Origin: Bacilli bacterium
Lineage (GTDB): Bacteria > Bacillota_I > Bacilli_A > RFN20 > CAG-826
Direction of reading: 5' to 3'
NCBI GenBank assembly: GCA_024399115.1
Contig: JAKSHZ010000017.1
Coordinates: forward strand, 1-35,840
Length of the DNA: 35,840 bases
In this document: positions 1-6,378 of the stretch, piece by piece
How the letters are laid out: each line of letters starts with the position of its first letter
Position numbering within the stretch: position 1 is the stretch's first letter
Made by a program: the position numbers and the translations under genes
Notes under the pieces: generated by a model
What the model was told of the DNA's origin: nothing
The model's input: only the letters and a program-made list of their open reading frames with translations
The model's database searches: none

Positions 1-3
1 ATA

Positions 4-40
4 AAAAGTAGACGTGGTTTTTTCAACTTTGTCTACTTTT
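4..40. terminator. Stem-loop terminator downstream of deoD
   Basis: A perfect 10-bp stem (AAAAGTAGAC with GTCTACTTTT) encloses a 17-nt loop. On the minus strand the stem runs into TTTTTAT, so it can end the deoD transcript about 50 nt after its stop. On the plus strand it also runs into a short T stretch, so it may act in both directions. Confidence 0.6.
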
Positions 41-89
41 ATGCTAGCACTTCATTGAATCGATGACTTTTTTGTTTTTAAGATTTAAA

Positions 90-812
90 CTACTTTGTGT
101 ACTTTTCAGCAACTTCAATTGCGCCTTCAATCATTCTAGCGAGACCGTATGATCTTTGTTCTGTTGTTGCGCTTTGACCCTTCTTAACGAAGTGGTCTGT
201 TGCAGTGAGGACGCATAATGCACGCTTGCCAAGACGTGCAGCGTTACAATAGAGGGCATAGCTTTCCATTTCTACGCCAAGGACTCCCATCTTAGCCCAT
301 GATTTCCAAGTATCTGGATCGTCATCGTAGAAGATATCTGCGCTAAGTACGTTACCTGCGTAAACTGGAACGTTGTTCTTTCTATAAACTTCGACAGCGC
401 TTGCGGCTAAGTCGAAATCAGCATTTGCTGAATAGACACCATTAAGTTTATATTGAGCTGCCCAGTTAGAATCAGTTGATGCAGCGGTTGCGACTAATAC
501 ATCGAATAAATCGATTTGTTTTTGATAAACTCCACAAGTTCCAATTCTAATGATGATATCAACATCATAGTGAGTGTAGAGTTCATAAGAATAAATTCCG
601 ATTGATGGTTGACCCATGCCTGAAGACATGACAGAAATTTTGATATTGTTTTTTGTTAAACCTGTGTAGCCTAATGCGCCTCTTACTGAGTTAACTTGTT
701 TAACATCGTGAAGATAGTTTTCTGCAATCCATTTTGTTCTAAGTGGATCACCTGCAATAAGAACTACATTTGAAAAATCGCCTTTTTCAGCATTAATGTG
801 TGGTGTGCCCAT
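90..812 (-). CDS. deoD: Purine-nucleoside phosphorylase, DeoD type
   Basis: This 240-aa enzyme cleaves purine (deoxy)ribonucleosides with phosphate to give the base and (deoxy)ribose 1-phosphate in cytoplasmic purine salvage. The N-terminus MGTPHINAEKGDF matches the classic DeoD start. The phosphate-binding region SSGMGQPSIG, the nucleoside-binding VEMESYAL and the TATDHF region with the catalytic Asp are all present, and the length fits the 235-240 aa family. A GTG 21 nt further upstream is open, but the Shine-Dalgarno AAAGGAGTG lies inside that extension and sits correctly before the ATG at 812, so I chose 812. It is monocistronic and divergent from the winged-helix gene at 911. Confidence 0.95.
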   Translation of the reverse strand: MGTPHINAEKGDFSNVVLIAGDPLRTKWIAENYLHDVKQVNSVRGALGYTGLTKNNIKISVMSSGMGQPSIGIYSYELYTHYDVDIIIRIGTCGVYQKQIDLFDVLVATAASTDSNWAAQYKLNGVYSANADFDLAASAVEVYRKNNVPVYAGNVLSADIFYDDDPDTWKSWAKMGVLGVEMESYALYCNAARLGKRALCVLTATDHFVKKGQSATTEQRSYGLARMIEGAIEVAEKYTK

Positions 813-860
813 AAATACACTCCTTTGAATCACATATATTTTACATATTTCTCAAAATTT

Positions 861-875
861 AGACAATTATTGTCT
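861..875. promoter_or_regulatory. Palindrome in the deoD / winged-helix divergent region
   Basis: AGACAATTATTGTCT is a perfect dyad of two 7-bp arms around one central base. It sits about 50 bp from the deoD start and 35 bp from the start at 911. Its place in a divergent promoter region suggests an operator for a dimeric regulator; the regulator is unknown. Confidence 0.4.
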
Positions 876-910
876 TTGACCTTTTTAAATATAAACCGTA
901 AACTAAAACC

Positions 911-1291
911 ATGAGTGAACTTAAAATTAACGCTACATATATCAAAGTCCTAGATACTATTAATGAATTAAATCAAAACGATTGCTATCCATTAAATCAA
1001 GGGATCTATAAGATTCTTGTCGGAAAAGATGACGAAGAAACTAAAGATTTTAGTTATATCAAAACATTTGGAACATTGGTGTCTACAACTAGCAAAAAAG
1101 TCTGTAATTTAACTTTAATGTTATTTAGGCATGGATATATTGAAAAGTTCTATCATTATCCAACAGATCAACTCTATTTTAAGATTACTCAAAAGGGTAT
1201 TCTTGAACTTGAAAATTACAACAAAACAAGCAAGAGAAAATACATAAAAAAAGAACAAATTTCTCAACCTACAATTTTAAAACTTAAGTAA
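911..1291 (+). CDS. Small winged-helix protein, RQC-like
   Basis: A 126-aa soluble protein with a basic tail (SKRKYIKKEQ). Residues about 25-105 follow the pattern of the RecQ C-terminal (RQC) winged helix: an initial YPLNQGIYKILVGK segment, a TFG turn, a helix LTLMLFRHGYIEKF, then a beta hairpin ending LYFKITQKG. No helicase domain is attached, so it would be a stand-alone nucleic-acid-binding domain. It lacks a convincing Shine-Dalgarno and lies opposite deoD across a palindrome, so a regulatory role is possible. The RQC assignment rests on pattern resemblance only; a generic MarR/PadR-like winged helix is the alternative. Confidence 0.5.
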   Translation: MSELKINATYIKVLDTINELNQNDCYPLNQGIYKILVGKDDEETKDFSYIKTFGTLVSTTSKKVCNLTLMLFRHGYIEKFYHYPTDQLYFKITQKGILELENYNKTSKRKYIKKEQISQPTILKLK

Positions 1292-1337
1292 AATGTCTCT
1301 AAATAAGTATTAATTCATAGTTTATTGTATAAAGATA

Positions 1338-1367
1338 TTGAAAAAATATTCTTTTTTGGTTTATCAT
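1338..1367 (+). promoter_or_regulatory. Sigma-A-like promoter of cdaA
   Basis: A -35 TTGAAA and a -10 TATCAT are separated by 18 bp, followed by a leader with a strong GGGAGG Shine-Dalgarno before the ATG at 1395. Confidence 0.5.
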
Positions 1368-1394
1368 ACATTTATAGGATGAAGGGAGGCAATT

Positions 1395-2159
1395 ATGCAT
1401 ATAACTTGGTTCAGTGACACATCCAGCATCGTAAGCTTTATTATACAAGCGGTTTTAGTTATATTTTTAGCTACTGCTTTAACATACACATTTTTAAGGG
1501 TTTCTAAAAGAAGAGGAGTGACTTATTTTTTCGTTTCTTTGATGGTTCTTTTAGTAGCTTCTTTCGTACTACAATTCCTCTATGCATTTATGGCATTGTC
1601 TTTTGTTGTTGTTTTAATAAGCTTCTTTTGCTTCATGTCTAACATTGGTGATATTAGAAAATTTTTGGCAAATCCATTTGCAAAAAGCGAAGTTTCTAAA
1701 GTAACTTCAGTTCAAAAAATTACTGACAAAAAGACATTGTTCGATGAAGTTCAAAAAACTGTTATCGGACTCAGTGATAAAAAAATCGGCGCGCTTATCA
1801 CTTTTGAAAGAAATACAAGTTTAAGCGATATTTGCAAAAATGGTGTAAGAGTTGACGCTCCGTTTTCGCAAGAACTTATCGATACAATTTTCTATCCAGG
1901 AACAAGATTGCACGACGGTGCTGTCATCGTTAAAGATGGCAAGATCCATACAGCTAGCGTCTTCTTTACTCCAACAACAAAACCATTCGCTGTTAAGTAT
2001 GGTTCACGTCATAGAGCAGCTTTAGGTATCAGTGAAATTTCAGATGCTGTTACTGTTGTTGTTTCAGAAGAAACAGGTTTAGTATCAATCGCTTACGAAG
2101 GTTCAATCGAACACGTTGACGCTGAAGTATTAGCGAATACATTATTGAACCATTTCTAA
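1395..2159 (+). CDS. cdaA: Membrane diadenylate cyclase CdaA (c-di-AMP synthase)
   Basis: This 254-aa protein condenses two ATP into the second messenger c-di-AMP, which controls potassium and osmolyte balance in Gram-positive bacteria. Three hydrophobic helices (about residues 13-33, 41-60 and 62-82) anchor it in the membrane. A DAC (DisA_N) domain follows, with the catalytic DGA motif at 174-176 and the RHR motif at 205-207, both intact. The Shine-Dalgarno is GGGAGG. The usual partner cdaR (YbbR repeats) and glmM are not next to it: a terminator closes the gene and the next genes encode unrelated membrane proteins. It is therefore expressed alone. Confidence 0.93.
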   Translation: MHITWFSDTSSIVSFIIQAVLVIFLATALTYTFLRVSKRRGVTYFFVSLMVLLVASFVLQFLYAFMALSFVVVLISFFCFMSNIGDIRKFLANPFAKSEVSKVTSVQKITDKKTLFDEVQKTVIGLSDKKIGALITFERNTSLSDICKNGVRVDAPFSQELIDTIFYPGTRLHDGAVIVKDGKIHTASVFFTPTTKPFAVKYGSRHRAALGISEISDAVTVVVSEETGLVSIAYEGSIEHVDAEVLANTLLNHF

Positions 2160-2202
2160 TTGAAAATCATTATTCAAAATTTGAGTAATATAGCAAATTA
2201 AA

Positions 2203-2236
2203 CAATGTCCTTTAATTTAAAGGGCATTTTTTGTAA
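2203..2236 (+). terminator. Intrinsic terminator of cdaA
   Basis: A hairpin TGTCCTTTAA / TTTAAAGGGCA (one G-T wobble) runs straight into TTTTTT. It overlaps the first possible ATG of the next reading frame (2205), which argues that the next gene starts later, at 2247. Confidence 0.75.
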
Positions 2237-2246
2237 GATATATAAG

Positions 2247-2876
2247 ATGTTAAGTTTTAGTATTACTAGAGGTCAATTATCATTCATTGTTGTATCAGCT
2301 ATCATCGGAGTAGGATTAATAGTTTTAGCCGTGTTTTTATTACGCAACTTATATTACAAAAAACACTTCGATGAATCTTATTACAAGAAGATTTACAAGA
2401 TGGCAGTCTTAGATGACTATTACTTAATTAATCACTTTACATACACTGTTGATGAATCTACAAAAACAAAAATCGACCATATTTTATTCGGTGATAAATT
2501 CATTTATGTAATCATCTGTAAGTATTTTGAAGGTGATGTTTCTGGTAAATATAATGACAGGTCATTAATTTTCCAAAGTAAGAGTGGTAAAAACTTATAC
2601 ACTCCTAACCCAATCAACGAAATTAAAACAATCACAACAAACCTTTCTATGATCAGTGGAATTGACCCTGATTACATGATTGGCTTAGTAGTGGTAAACG
2701 ATAACTGTAGAGTCGCAATTCAATCTGATTCTAAACAATTCTACGTTATCCAAAAGAAGAGAATTGATGCCTTAGTTCACGCTATTGAATCAAGACCTTT
2801 AGGTAAGATGAATGAAAAGAGATTATATGAAGCGGTTCACATAATCAACAAGTTAAACGAGAAAAACAATGGATAA
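2247..2876 (+). CDS. Membrane-anchored NERD-like domain protein, probably catalytically degenerate
   Basis: This 209-aa protein has one N-terminal transmembrane helix (about residues 12-36) and a cytoplasmic domain resembling NERD (nuclease-related domain). The signs are KIDHILFGDKFIYVIICKY followed by an NP(I/L)NE segment, as in NERD proteins. The first acidic residue (in IDH) is kept, but the E/D-x-K motif reads IICK, so the acid before the lysine is missing and nuclease activity is doubtful. An ATG at 2205 is in frame but lies inside the cdaA terminator, so I chose the ATG at 2247, with only a weak Shine-Dalgarno. The 3' end overlaps the next gene by 8 bp, indicating co-translation. Confidence 0.6.
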   Translation: MLSFSITRGQLSFIVVSAIIGVGLIVLAVFLLRNLYYKKHFDESYYKKIYKMAVLDDYYLINHFTYTVDESTKTKIDHILFGDKFIYVIICKYFEGDVSGKYNDRSLIFQSKSGKNLYTPNPINEIKTITTNLSMISGIDPDYMIGLVVVNDNCRVAIQSDSKQFYVIQKKRIDALVHAIESRPLGKMNEKRLYEAVHIINKLNEKNNG

Positions 2877-3876
2877 AAAATTATTTCAAACAAGAAAAGA
2901 GATTTATGGTAAATGCCCAAGTATTTATTGGGAAGTTTCAATTTTCGTGATAATCGTCGCGATTGCTTTAGTCGCGTTTGAAGCAGTTATTCCTGGCTCA
3001 TATTTGATTACTTTCCCAGTCCTTTTCTTTCCAGCTTTATTTGCGACTTATATGACTTTATTTACCATTAAATTTGGTGGTACAGTCACAATTAAATCTA
3101 CTTTCGGAATTGCTAGAAGTTACTACAATAGAAACAATTTCGGTGGTTTTAGCATTATTAGAAACTTTTTACATGCGTTCTTGGTAGAAATTCTCGCATC
3201 AATGGTTATTGGTTTAATTTCGTTTTCAATCTTCTCTTCCGTTTATGGAAGTCTATTCGTTGACAACGTTAATCAATTGTTCGAAATCGCTAGTACAAAC
3301 GCTATCGAACAAGCTGAATATATTTTAACTGAGACACCTGTTGCTCTCTATATTGACTCAACAGCAGCATTTAGTACTTCATGCAGCATTATCGCGTTTA
3401 TTTTTGGAATTGCTTTTAACTCTATGAAAGTTTATCTCTGCACAAACATTCCAAACGCTACAGCACAAATTTCGAACTCTATTTTCGCTCGTTTCTTAAA
3501 AAGCCATAGAAAATCTTATAGAAAAGATTTCTGGAGCTTAAACTGGCCAGTTTTCGTATTAATACCTATTGGTATGGTAATTGGTTACACACTTATTTTT
3601 ATGTTAGATATTGAATTTACATATGCATTGCCAATCTCAACGATGGTTGGATTATTGTGTTTAATTCCTTTCGCTCCTTTCTATTTCGCTGGTATGGAAG
3701 CTTTATTTGCTAAATACATCGAAATGATGAAGCAAGCATCAGTAGATATGACTACTGGTTTCTTAAAGAATTTATTAAATAATCCTAACATCTCAGATGA
3801 GGATAAAAAGCAGATCAACGATTTATTATCTAAAGGAAAAAATGAGAACAAAGATGACAACAATTGCCAAGGTTAA
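2869..3876 (+). CDS. Multi-pass membrane protein of unknown function
   Basis: A 335-aa protein with about six hydrophobic segments (roughly residues 22-42, 44-66, 105-132, 170-190, 226-248 and 254-282) and a charged cytoplasmic tail ending in a Lys/Asn/Asp-rich stretch. A region of about 45 residues between helices 3 and 4 probably faces outside. I do not recognise the family. Its ATG overlaps the end of the NERD-like gene (ATGGATAA), so the two are translated together and may act together at the membrane. Confidence 0.7.
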   Translation: MDKKLFQTRKEIYGKCPSIYWEVSIFVIIVAIALVAFEAVIPGSYLITFPVLFFPALFATYMTLFTIKFGGTVTIKSTFGIARSYYNRNNFGGFSIIRNFLHAFLVEILASMVIGLISFSIFSSVYGSLFVDNVNQLFEIASTNAIEQAEYILTETPVALYIDSTAAFSTSCSIIAFIFGIAFNSMKVYLCTNIPNATAQISNSIFARFLKSHRKSYRKDFWSLNWPVFVLIPIGMVIGYTLIFMLDIEFTYALPISTMVGLLCLIPFAPFYFAGMEALFAKYIEMMKQASVDMTTGFLKNLLNNPNISDEDKKQINDLLSKGKNENKDDNNCQG

Positions 3877-3880
3877 TAAT

Positions 3881-3907
3881 AAAAAAGGCTCCGATTTCCT
3901 CGGAGTC
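3881..3907 (-). terminator. Intrinsic terminator of tRNA-Gly
   Basis: On the minus strand an 8-bp stem (GACTCCGA with TCGGAGCC, one wobble) with a 5-nt loop is followed by TTTTTTATT. It begins 13 nt after the encoded CCA end of the tRNA. It also lies just after the stop of the convergent membrane protein gene. Confidence 0.85.
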
Positions 3908-3920
3908 ACTTGCAATCTTC

Positions 3921-3994
3921 TGGAGCAAGTGACGGGAATCGGACCCGCATATTAACCTTGGCAAGGTTACGTTCTACCACTGAACTACACCTGC
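3921..3994 (-). tRNA. tRNA-Gly (anticodon GCC)
   Basis: A 74-nt cloverleaf with encoded CCA. The acceptor stem GCAGGTG pairs with CACTTGC (G-T wobbles); D stem GTTC/GAAC; D loop AGTGGTA; anticodon stem TAACC/GGTTA; loop TTGCCAA with anticodon GCC; discriminator T. The T stem GCGGG/CCCGT closes a loop reading TCCGATT instead of TTCGATT, so position 55, almost always U (pseudouridine), is C. All other tertiary signature bases are present, so I expect a functional tRNA with a modification difference. Confidence 0.95.
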
Positions 3995-4017
3995 ATTTGC
4001 TCTCAAAGTGCTCATTT

Positions 4018-4045
4018 ATTATAGCAAACAAAACAAGTTATGCAA
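4018..4045 (-). promoter_or_regulatory. Promoter of tRNA-Gly
   Basis: On the minus strand a -35 TTGCAT and a perfect -10 TATAAT are 16 bp apart. The -10 is preceded by TGC, making an extended -10. Transcription would start about 15 nt before the tRNA. This region also has to hold the gltX promoter on the other strand. Confidence 0.65.
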
Positions 4046-4079
4046 GACAATTTCTAAAAAAATTTTAAGGAGAAAAATT

Positions 4080-5741
4080 ATGACAGACATTGAATTAGCT
4101 AATCTTATATTTCCAAACATCACAAAAACTGTAGAAGATTTAGAGAAAAGATACCCTCCAAGAAACCTTCCAGAAGGAGCTGAAGTTACTAGATTCGCAC
4201 CTTCTCCAACAGGCTTCTTACACACAGGTAGCTTATTTACTTCTATGATTTGCCACAAGGTAGCTAACCAAAGTAAAGGTGTTTTCTATGTTAGACTTGA
4301 AGACACTGATACAAAAAGAGAAATCCAAGGTAGTGGAAAGCAATTAATCGAACAATTAAAGATTTTTAATGTTGTTCCTGATGAAGGATATTTTGGCGAT
4401 CATCAAGTTGGTGATTATGGTCCTTATGTCCAATCAGAACGTGCCGAAATCTATAACATCGTTATTAAACATTTAATCTCTATTGGTAGAGCATATCCAT
4501 GTTTCTGCAAAGCAGAAGATTTAGATTTCATCCGTAGCAAACAAGAACAAGCTAAATTAATCCCAGGATATTATGGACACTTCGCAAAATGTAGATTCTT
4601 AACAAACGAAGAACGTGCAGAAAGAATCAAAAACGGTGAACCATACGTCATCAGATTTAAATCTAGTGGTAATCACGTAAGAAAAATTAGAGTAAAAGAC
4701 TTAGTCCGTGGTGATTTTGAAATCGCTCAAAACGATCAAGATATCGTTATCTGTAAGAGTGATGGTCTTCCAACATATCACTTCGCTCACGCATGTGATG
4801 ACCACTTCATGAGAACCACAACAGTTATCCGTGGTGAAGAATGGATTGCTTCTTTACCAATCCATATTGAATTATTCGAAACTCTCGGTTGGAAAGCTCC
4901 TAACTACGCTCACTTACCAGTTATCTGTAAGTTAGATGAAGAAGGACATAAGAGAAAACTTTCAAAGAGACTTGATAGCGAAGCTGCAGTTAGCTACTTC
5001 ATTCAAGATGGTTATCTCCCAAAAGCGCTCATTATGTACTTAATGACAATCGCTAACTCTAACTTCGAAGAATGGATCTTAAATAACAAATTCGAGAACA
5101 TGGAAGATTTTGTCTTAACATTCAATAAGATCTCAAGCGAAGGAGCATTATTCGATATGGGTAAAGTTAACTTCTTCTCAAGAGAACTCTTAGCTAAGTT
5201 CAATAAAGATGAAATCACTGCTTTAGCAAAAGAATACGCAACTCAATATAATCCAAAATTATTAGAACTCATCAATAAAGATGAAGAATATTTCAAATCA
5301 ATTTTGAACATTGAAAGAGAAAAAGAAAACCCAAGAAAAGACTACGAAAAATTCGGTAACTTAGCAGACGCTATCGAATTCTTCTATCACGATAATTACG
5401 TCGCTAAAATTAACGAAAGAGTCCCATTCAATGCCAAGTTTACTAATGATGATATCAAAGTAGTTTTAGCTAATATGAAAGAGAAATTATCATTAGATCA
5501 AGACGAACAATCTTGGTTCAATAATATGAAAGAAGTCGCTATGTCTTTGGGCTTCGCAGCAAATAACAAAGAATTTAAGGCTTCACCAGAATCATTCAAA
5601 GGAACTGTTGGAGACGTCGCTGAAATCTTAAGAATCACATTAACTGGTAGAAAAAATACTCCAAATCTCTACTACGTTATGACGGTCTTAGGAAAACAAG
5701 AAGTAGACTTCAGAATCGACACAATTGTTTCAAGTTTATAA
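4080..5741 (+). CDS. gltX: Glutamyl-tRNA synthetase (long clostridial-type)
   Basis: This 553-aa class I synthetase charges tRNA-Glu (and tRNA-Gln in organisms with the amidotransferase route) with glutamate. The HIGH-equivalent motif is PSPTGFLHTGSL (H48-T-G-S) and the KMSKS-equivalent is KLSKR at residues 293-297. The N-terminal extension with YPPRNLPEG before the catalytic core is typical of a longer GltX subfamily in anaerobic Bacillota. AAGGAG lies 8 nt before the ATG at 4080; an upstream in-frame ATG at 4008 lies in the divergent promoter region and lacks a leader. The gene is followed by a terminator and then by tRNA-Glu, a suggestive neighbourhood for enzyme and substrate. Confidence 0.93.
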   Translation: MTDIELANLIFPNITKTVEDLEKRYPPRNLPEGAEVTRFAPSPTGFLHTGSLFTSMICHKVANQSKGVFYVRLEDTDTKREIQGSGKQLIEQLKIFNVVPDEGYFGDHQVGDYGPYVQSERAEIYNIVIKHLISIGRAYPCFCKAEDLDFIRSKQEQAKLIPGYYGHFAKCRFLTNEERAERIKNGEPYVIRFKSSGNHVRKIRVKDLVRGDFEIAQNDQDIVICKSDGLPTYHFAHACDDHFMRTTTVIRGEEWIASLPIHIELFETLGWKAPNYAHLPVICKLDEEGHKRKLSKRLDSEAAVSYFIQDGYLPKALIMYLMTIANSNFEEWILNNKFENMEDFVLTFNKISSEGALFDMGKVNFFSRELLAKFNKDEITALAKEYATQYNPKLLELINKDEEYFKSILNIEREKENPRKDYEKFGNLADAIEFFYHDNYVAKINERVPFNAKFTNDDIKVVLANMKEKLSLDQDEQSWFNNMKEVAMSLGFAANNKEFKASPESFKGTVGDVAEILRITLTGRKNTPNLYYVMTVLGKQEVDFRIDTIVSSL

Positions 5742-5746
5742 AATCT

Positions 5747-5772
5747 AAGCTCACGAAAGTGGGCTTTTATTT
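5747..5772 (+). terminator. Intrinsic terminator of gltX
   Basis: An 8-bp stem AAGCTCAC / GTGGGCTT with a GAAA loop is followed by TTTTATTTT, starting 6 nt after the gltX stop. Confidence 0.85.
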
Positions 5773-5800
5773 TGCTAAAAATTGTTAATTCCCCACCCAT

Positions 5801-5829
5801 CAGATTCGAACAATACCTTGAGAGGGTAC
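5801..5829. repeat. Inverted partial copy of tRNA-Glu(CUC)
   Basis: The reverse complement of this 29-bp segment equals 18 nt of the tRNA (5902-5919: anticodon arm) followed directly by 11 nt of its T arm (5928-5938). It lacks the 8 nt between them, which cover most of the variable loop and the 5' T stem. It is either a decayed inverted tRNA fragment or an antisense element. In an RNA read from upstream it would pair with the anticodon and T arms of the tRNA 73 nt further on. Confidence 0.8.
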
Positions 5830-5860
5830 AATAACACTTTAATATAATAATTAATAAGAA

Positions 5861-5866
5861 TATAAT
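5861..5866 (+). promoter_or_regulatory. -10 box of tRNA-Glu
   Basis: A perfect TATAAT lies 8 nt before the mature 5' end of the tRNA, inside the AT-only spacer between the inverted copy and the tRNA. The matching -35 is weak (TTTAAT at 5838-5843). Confidence 0.5.
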
Positions 5867-5874
5867 AATAACAC

Positions 5875-5951
5875 GGCCTATTGGAGAAGCGGCTTAACTC
5901 GGTACCCTCTCAAGGTATTATTCGTCAGTTCGAATCTGATATAGGTCACCA
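5875..5951 (+). tRNA. tRNA-Glu (anticodon CUC), non-standard D arm
   Basis: A 77-nt cloverleaf with encoded CCA. The acceptor GGCCTAT/ATAGGTC is the usual tRNA-Glu type; the anticodon stem is GTACC/GGTAT with loop CTCTCAA (anticodon CTC); T arm GTCAG-TTCGAAT-CTGAT; 5-nt variable loop. The D stem reads GAG/CTC around an 11-nt loop, whereas most bacterial tRNA-Glu have GTC/GAC. CUC reads only GAG codons, which are uncommon in these A-rich genes, so this would be a minor isoacceptor beside a UUC tRNA elsewhere. It sits directly downstream of gltX. Confidence 0.88.
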
Positions 5952-5962
5952 AATAACAAATT

Positions 5963-5988
5963 AATCCGTCGTAAGATGGATTTTTTTG
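5963..5988 (+). terminator. Intrinsic terminator of tRNA-Glu
   Basis: An 8-bp stem AATCCGTC / GATGGATT (one wobble) with a 4-nt loop, followed by a T tract, starts 12 nt after the CCA end. Confidence 0.85.
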
Positions 5989-6118
5989 TTTTTGTGACAT
6001 CAGATGAGAAATGACGAAAATATAAAATATTTTATTGTCTGTTCTTATAAAGTTTTTTCACTTTTTTTGAAAGAAAATTGAAAAACTGCCCCCTTATATA
6101 TAATAGGAGGGCATTTTT

Positions 6119-6346
6119 ATGTTCCTGGGTATAATTGCCTCGGCTATCGAAATCCCTTTACCGATAAATGATACTTTAGTGAGAAGGCTTTTTAAGCTAA
6201 TCCTAATAATGATTTTGCTAGTATCTTTACTAGGAAACTTGTTCAGATATAAAAAGAGATCCTATGTATCGCTACATAAGATCATCTACTCCAAAATCAT
6301 TATAGCGGCTTTTATTCGGCAAAGGAAGCACAACCTCATAAGTTGA
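6119..6346 (+). CDS. Small hydrophobic basic protein, possible type I toxin
   Basis: A 75-aa reading frame with an excellent Shine-Dalgarno (AGGAGG, 9 nt before the ATG) and one strong transmembrane stretch (about residues 24-42, LFKLILIMILLVSLLGNLF), then a Lys/Arg-rich tail. This is the build of small membrane toxins, although I do not recognise a named family. Its coding strand overlaps a minus-strand intrinsic terminator near codons 45-57, as in toxin/antisense-RNA pairs. It is the only candidate gene here that would end in TGA; if TGA were read through, it would run to the TAA at 6365. The stop lies about 30 nt before the nuclease gene. Confidence 0.4.
   Translation: MFLGIIASAIEIPLPINDTLVRRLFKLILIMILLVSLLGNLFRYKKRSYVSLHKIIYSKIIIAAFIRQRKHNLIS
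6250..6290 (-). terminator. Minus-strand intrinsic terminator inside the small hydrophobic ORF
   Basis: On the minus strand an 11-bp stem (GATCTTATGTA / TACATAGGATC, one wobble) with a GCGA loop is followed by TCTTTTTAT. A perfect minus-strand -10 TATAAT lies at 6299-6304 with only a weak -35. Together they could make an antisense RNA of about 45-50 nt covering part of the small ORF. Confidence 0.45.
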
Positions 6347-6378
6347 GGTAGCTGCCTATATCATTAAGGAGGGATTTT

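Noticed and set aside
2205-2246. Earlier ATG for the NERD-like membrane protein
   Set aside because: It lies inside the cdaA terminator hairpin and has no leader; the ATG at 2247 keeps the whole transmembrane helix.
3681-3863. Minus-strand frame inside the membrane protein gene
   Set aside because: Shadow of the 2869-3876 gene, no leader and low-complexity residues.
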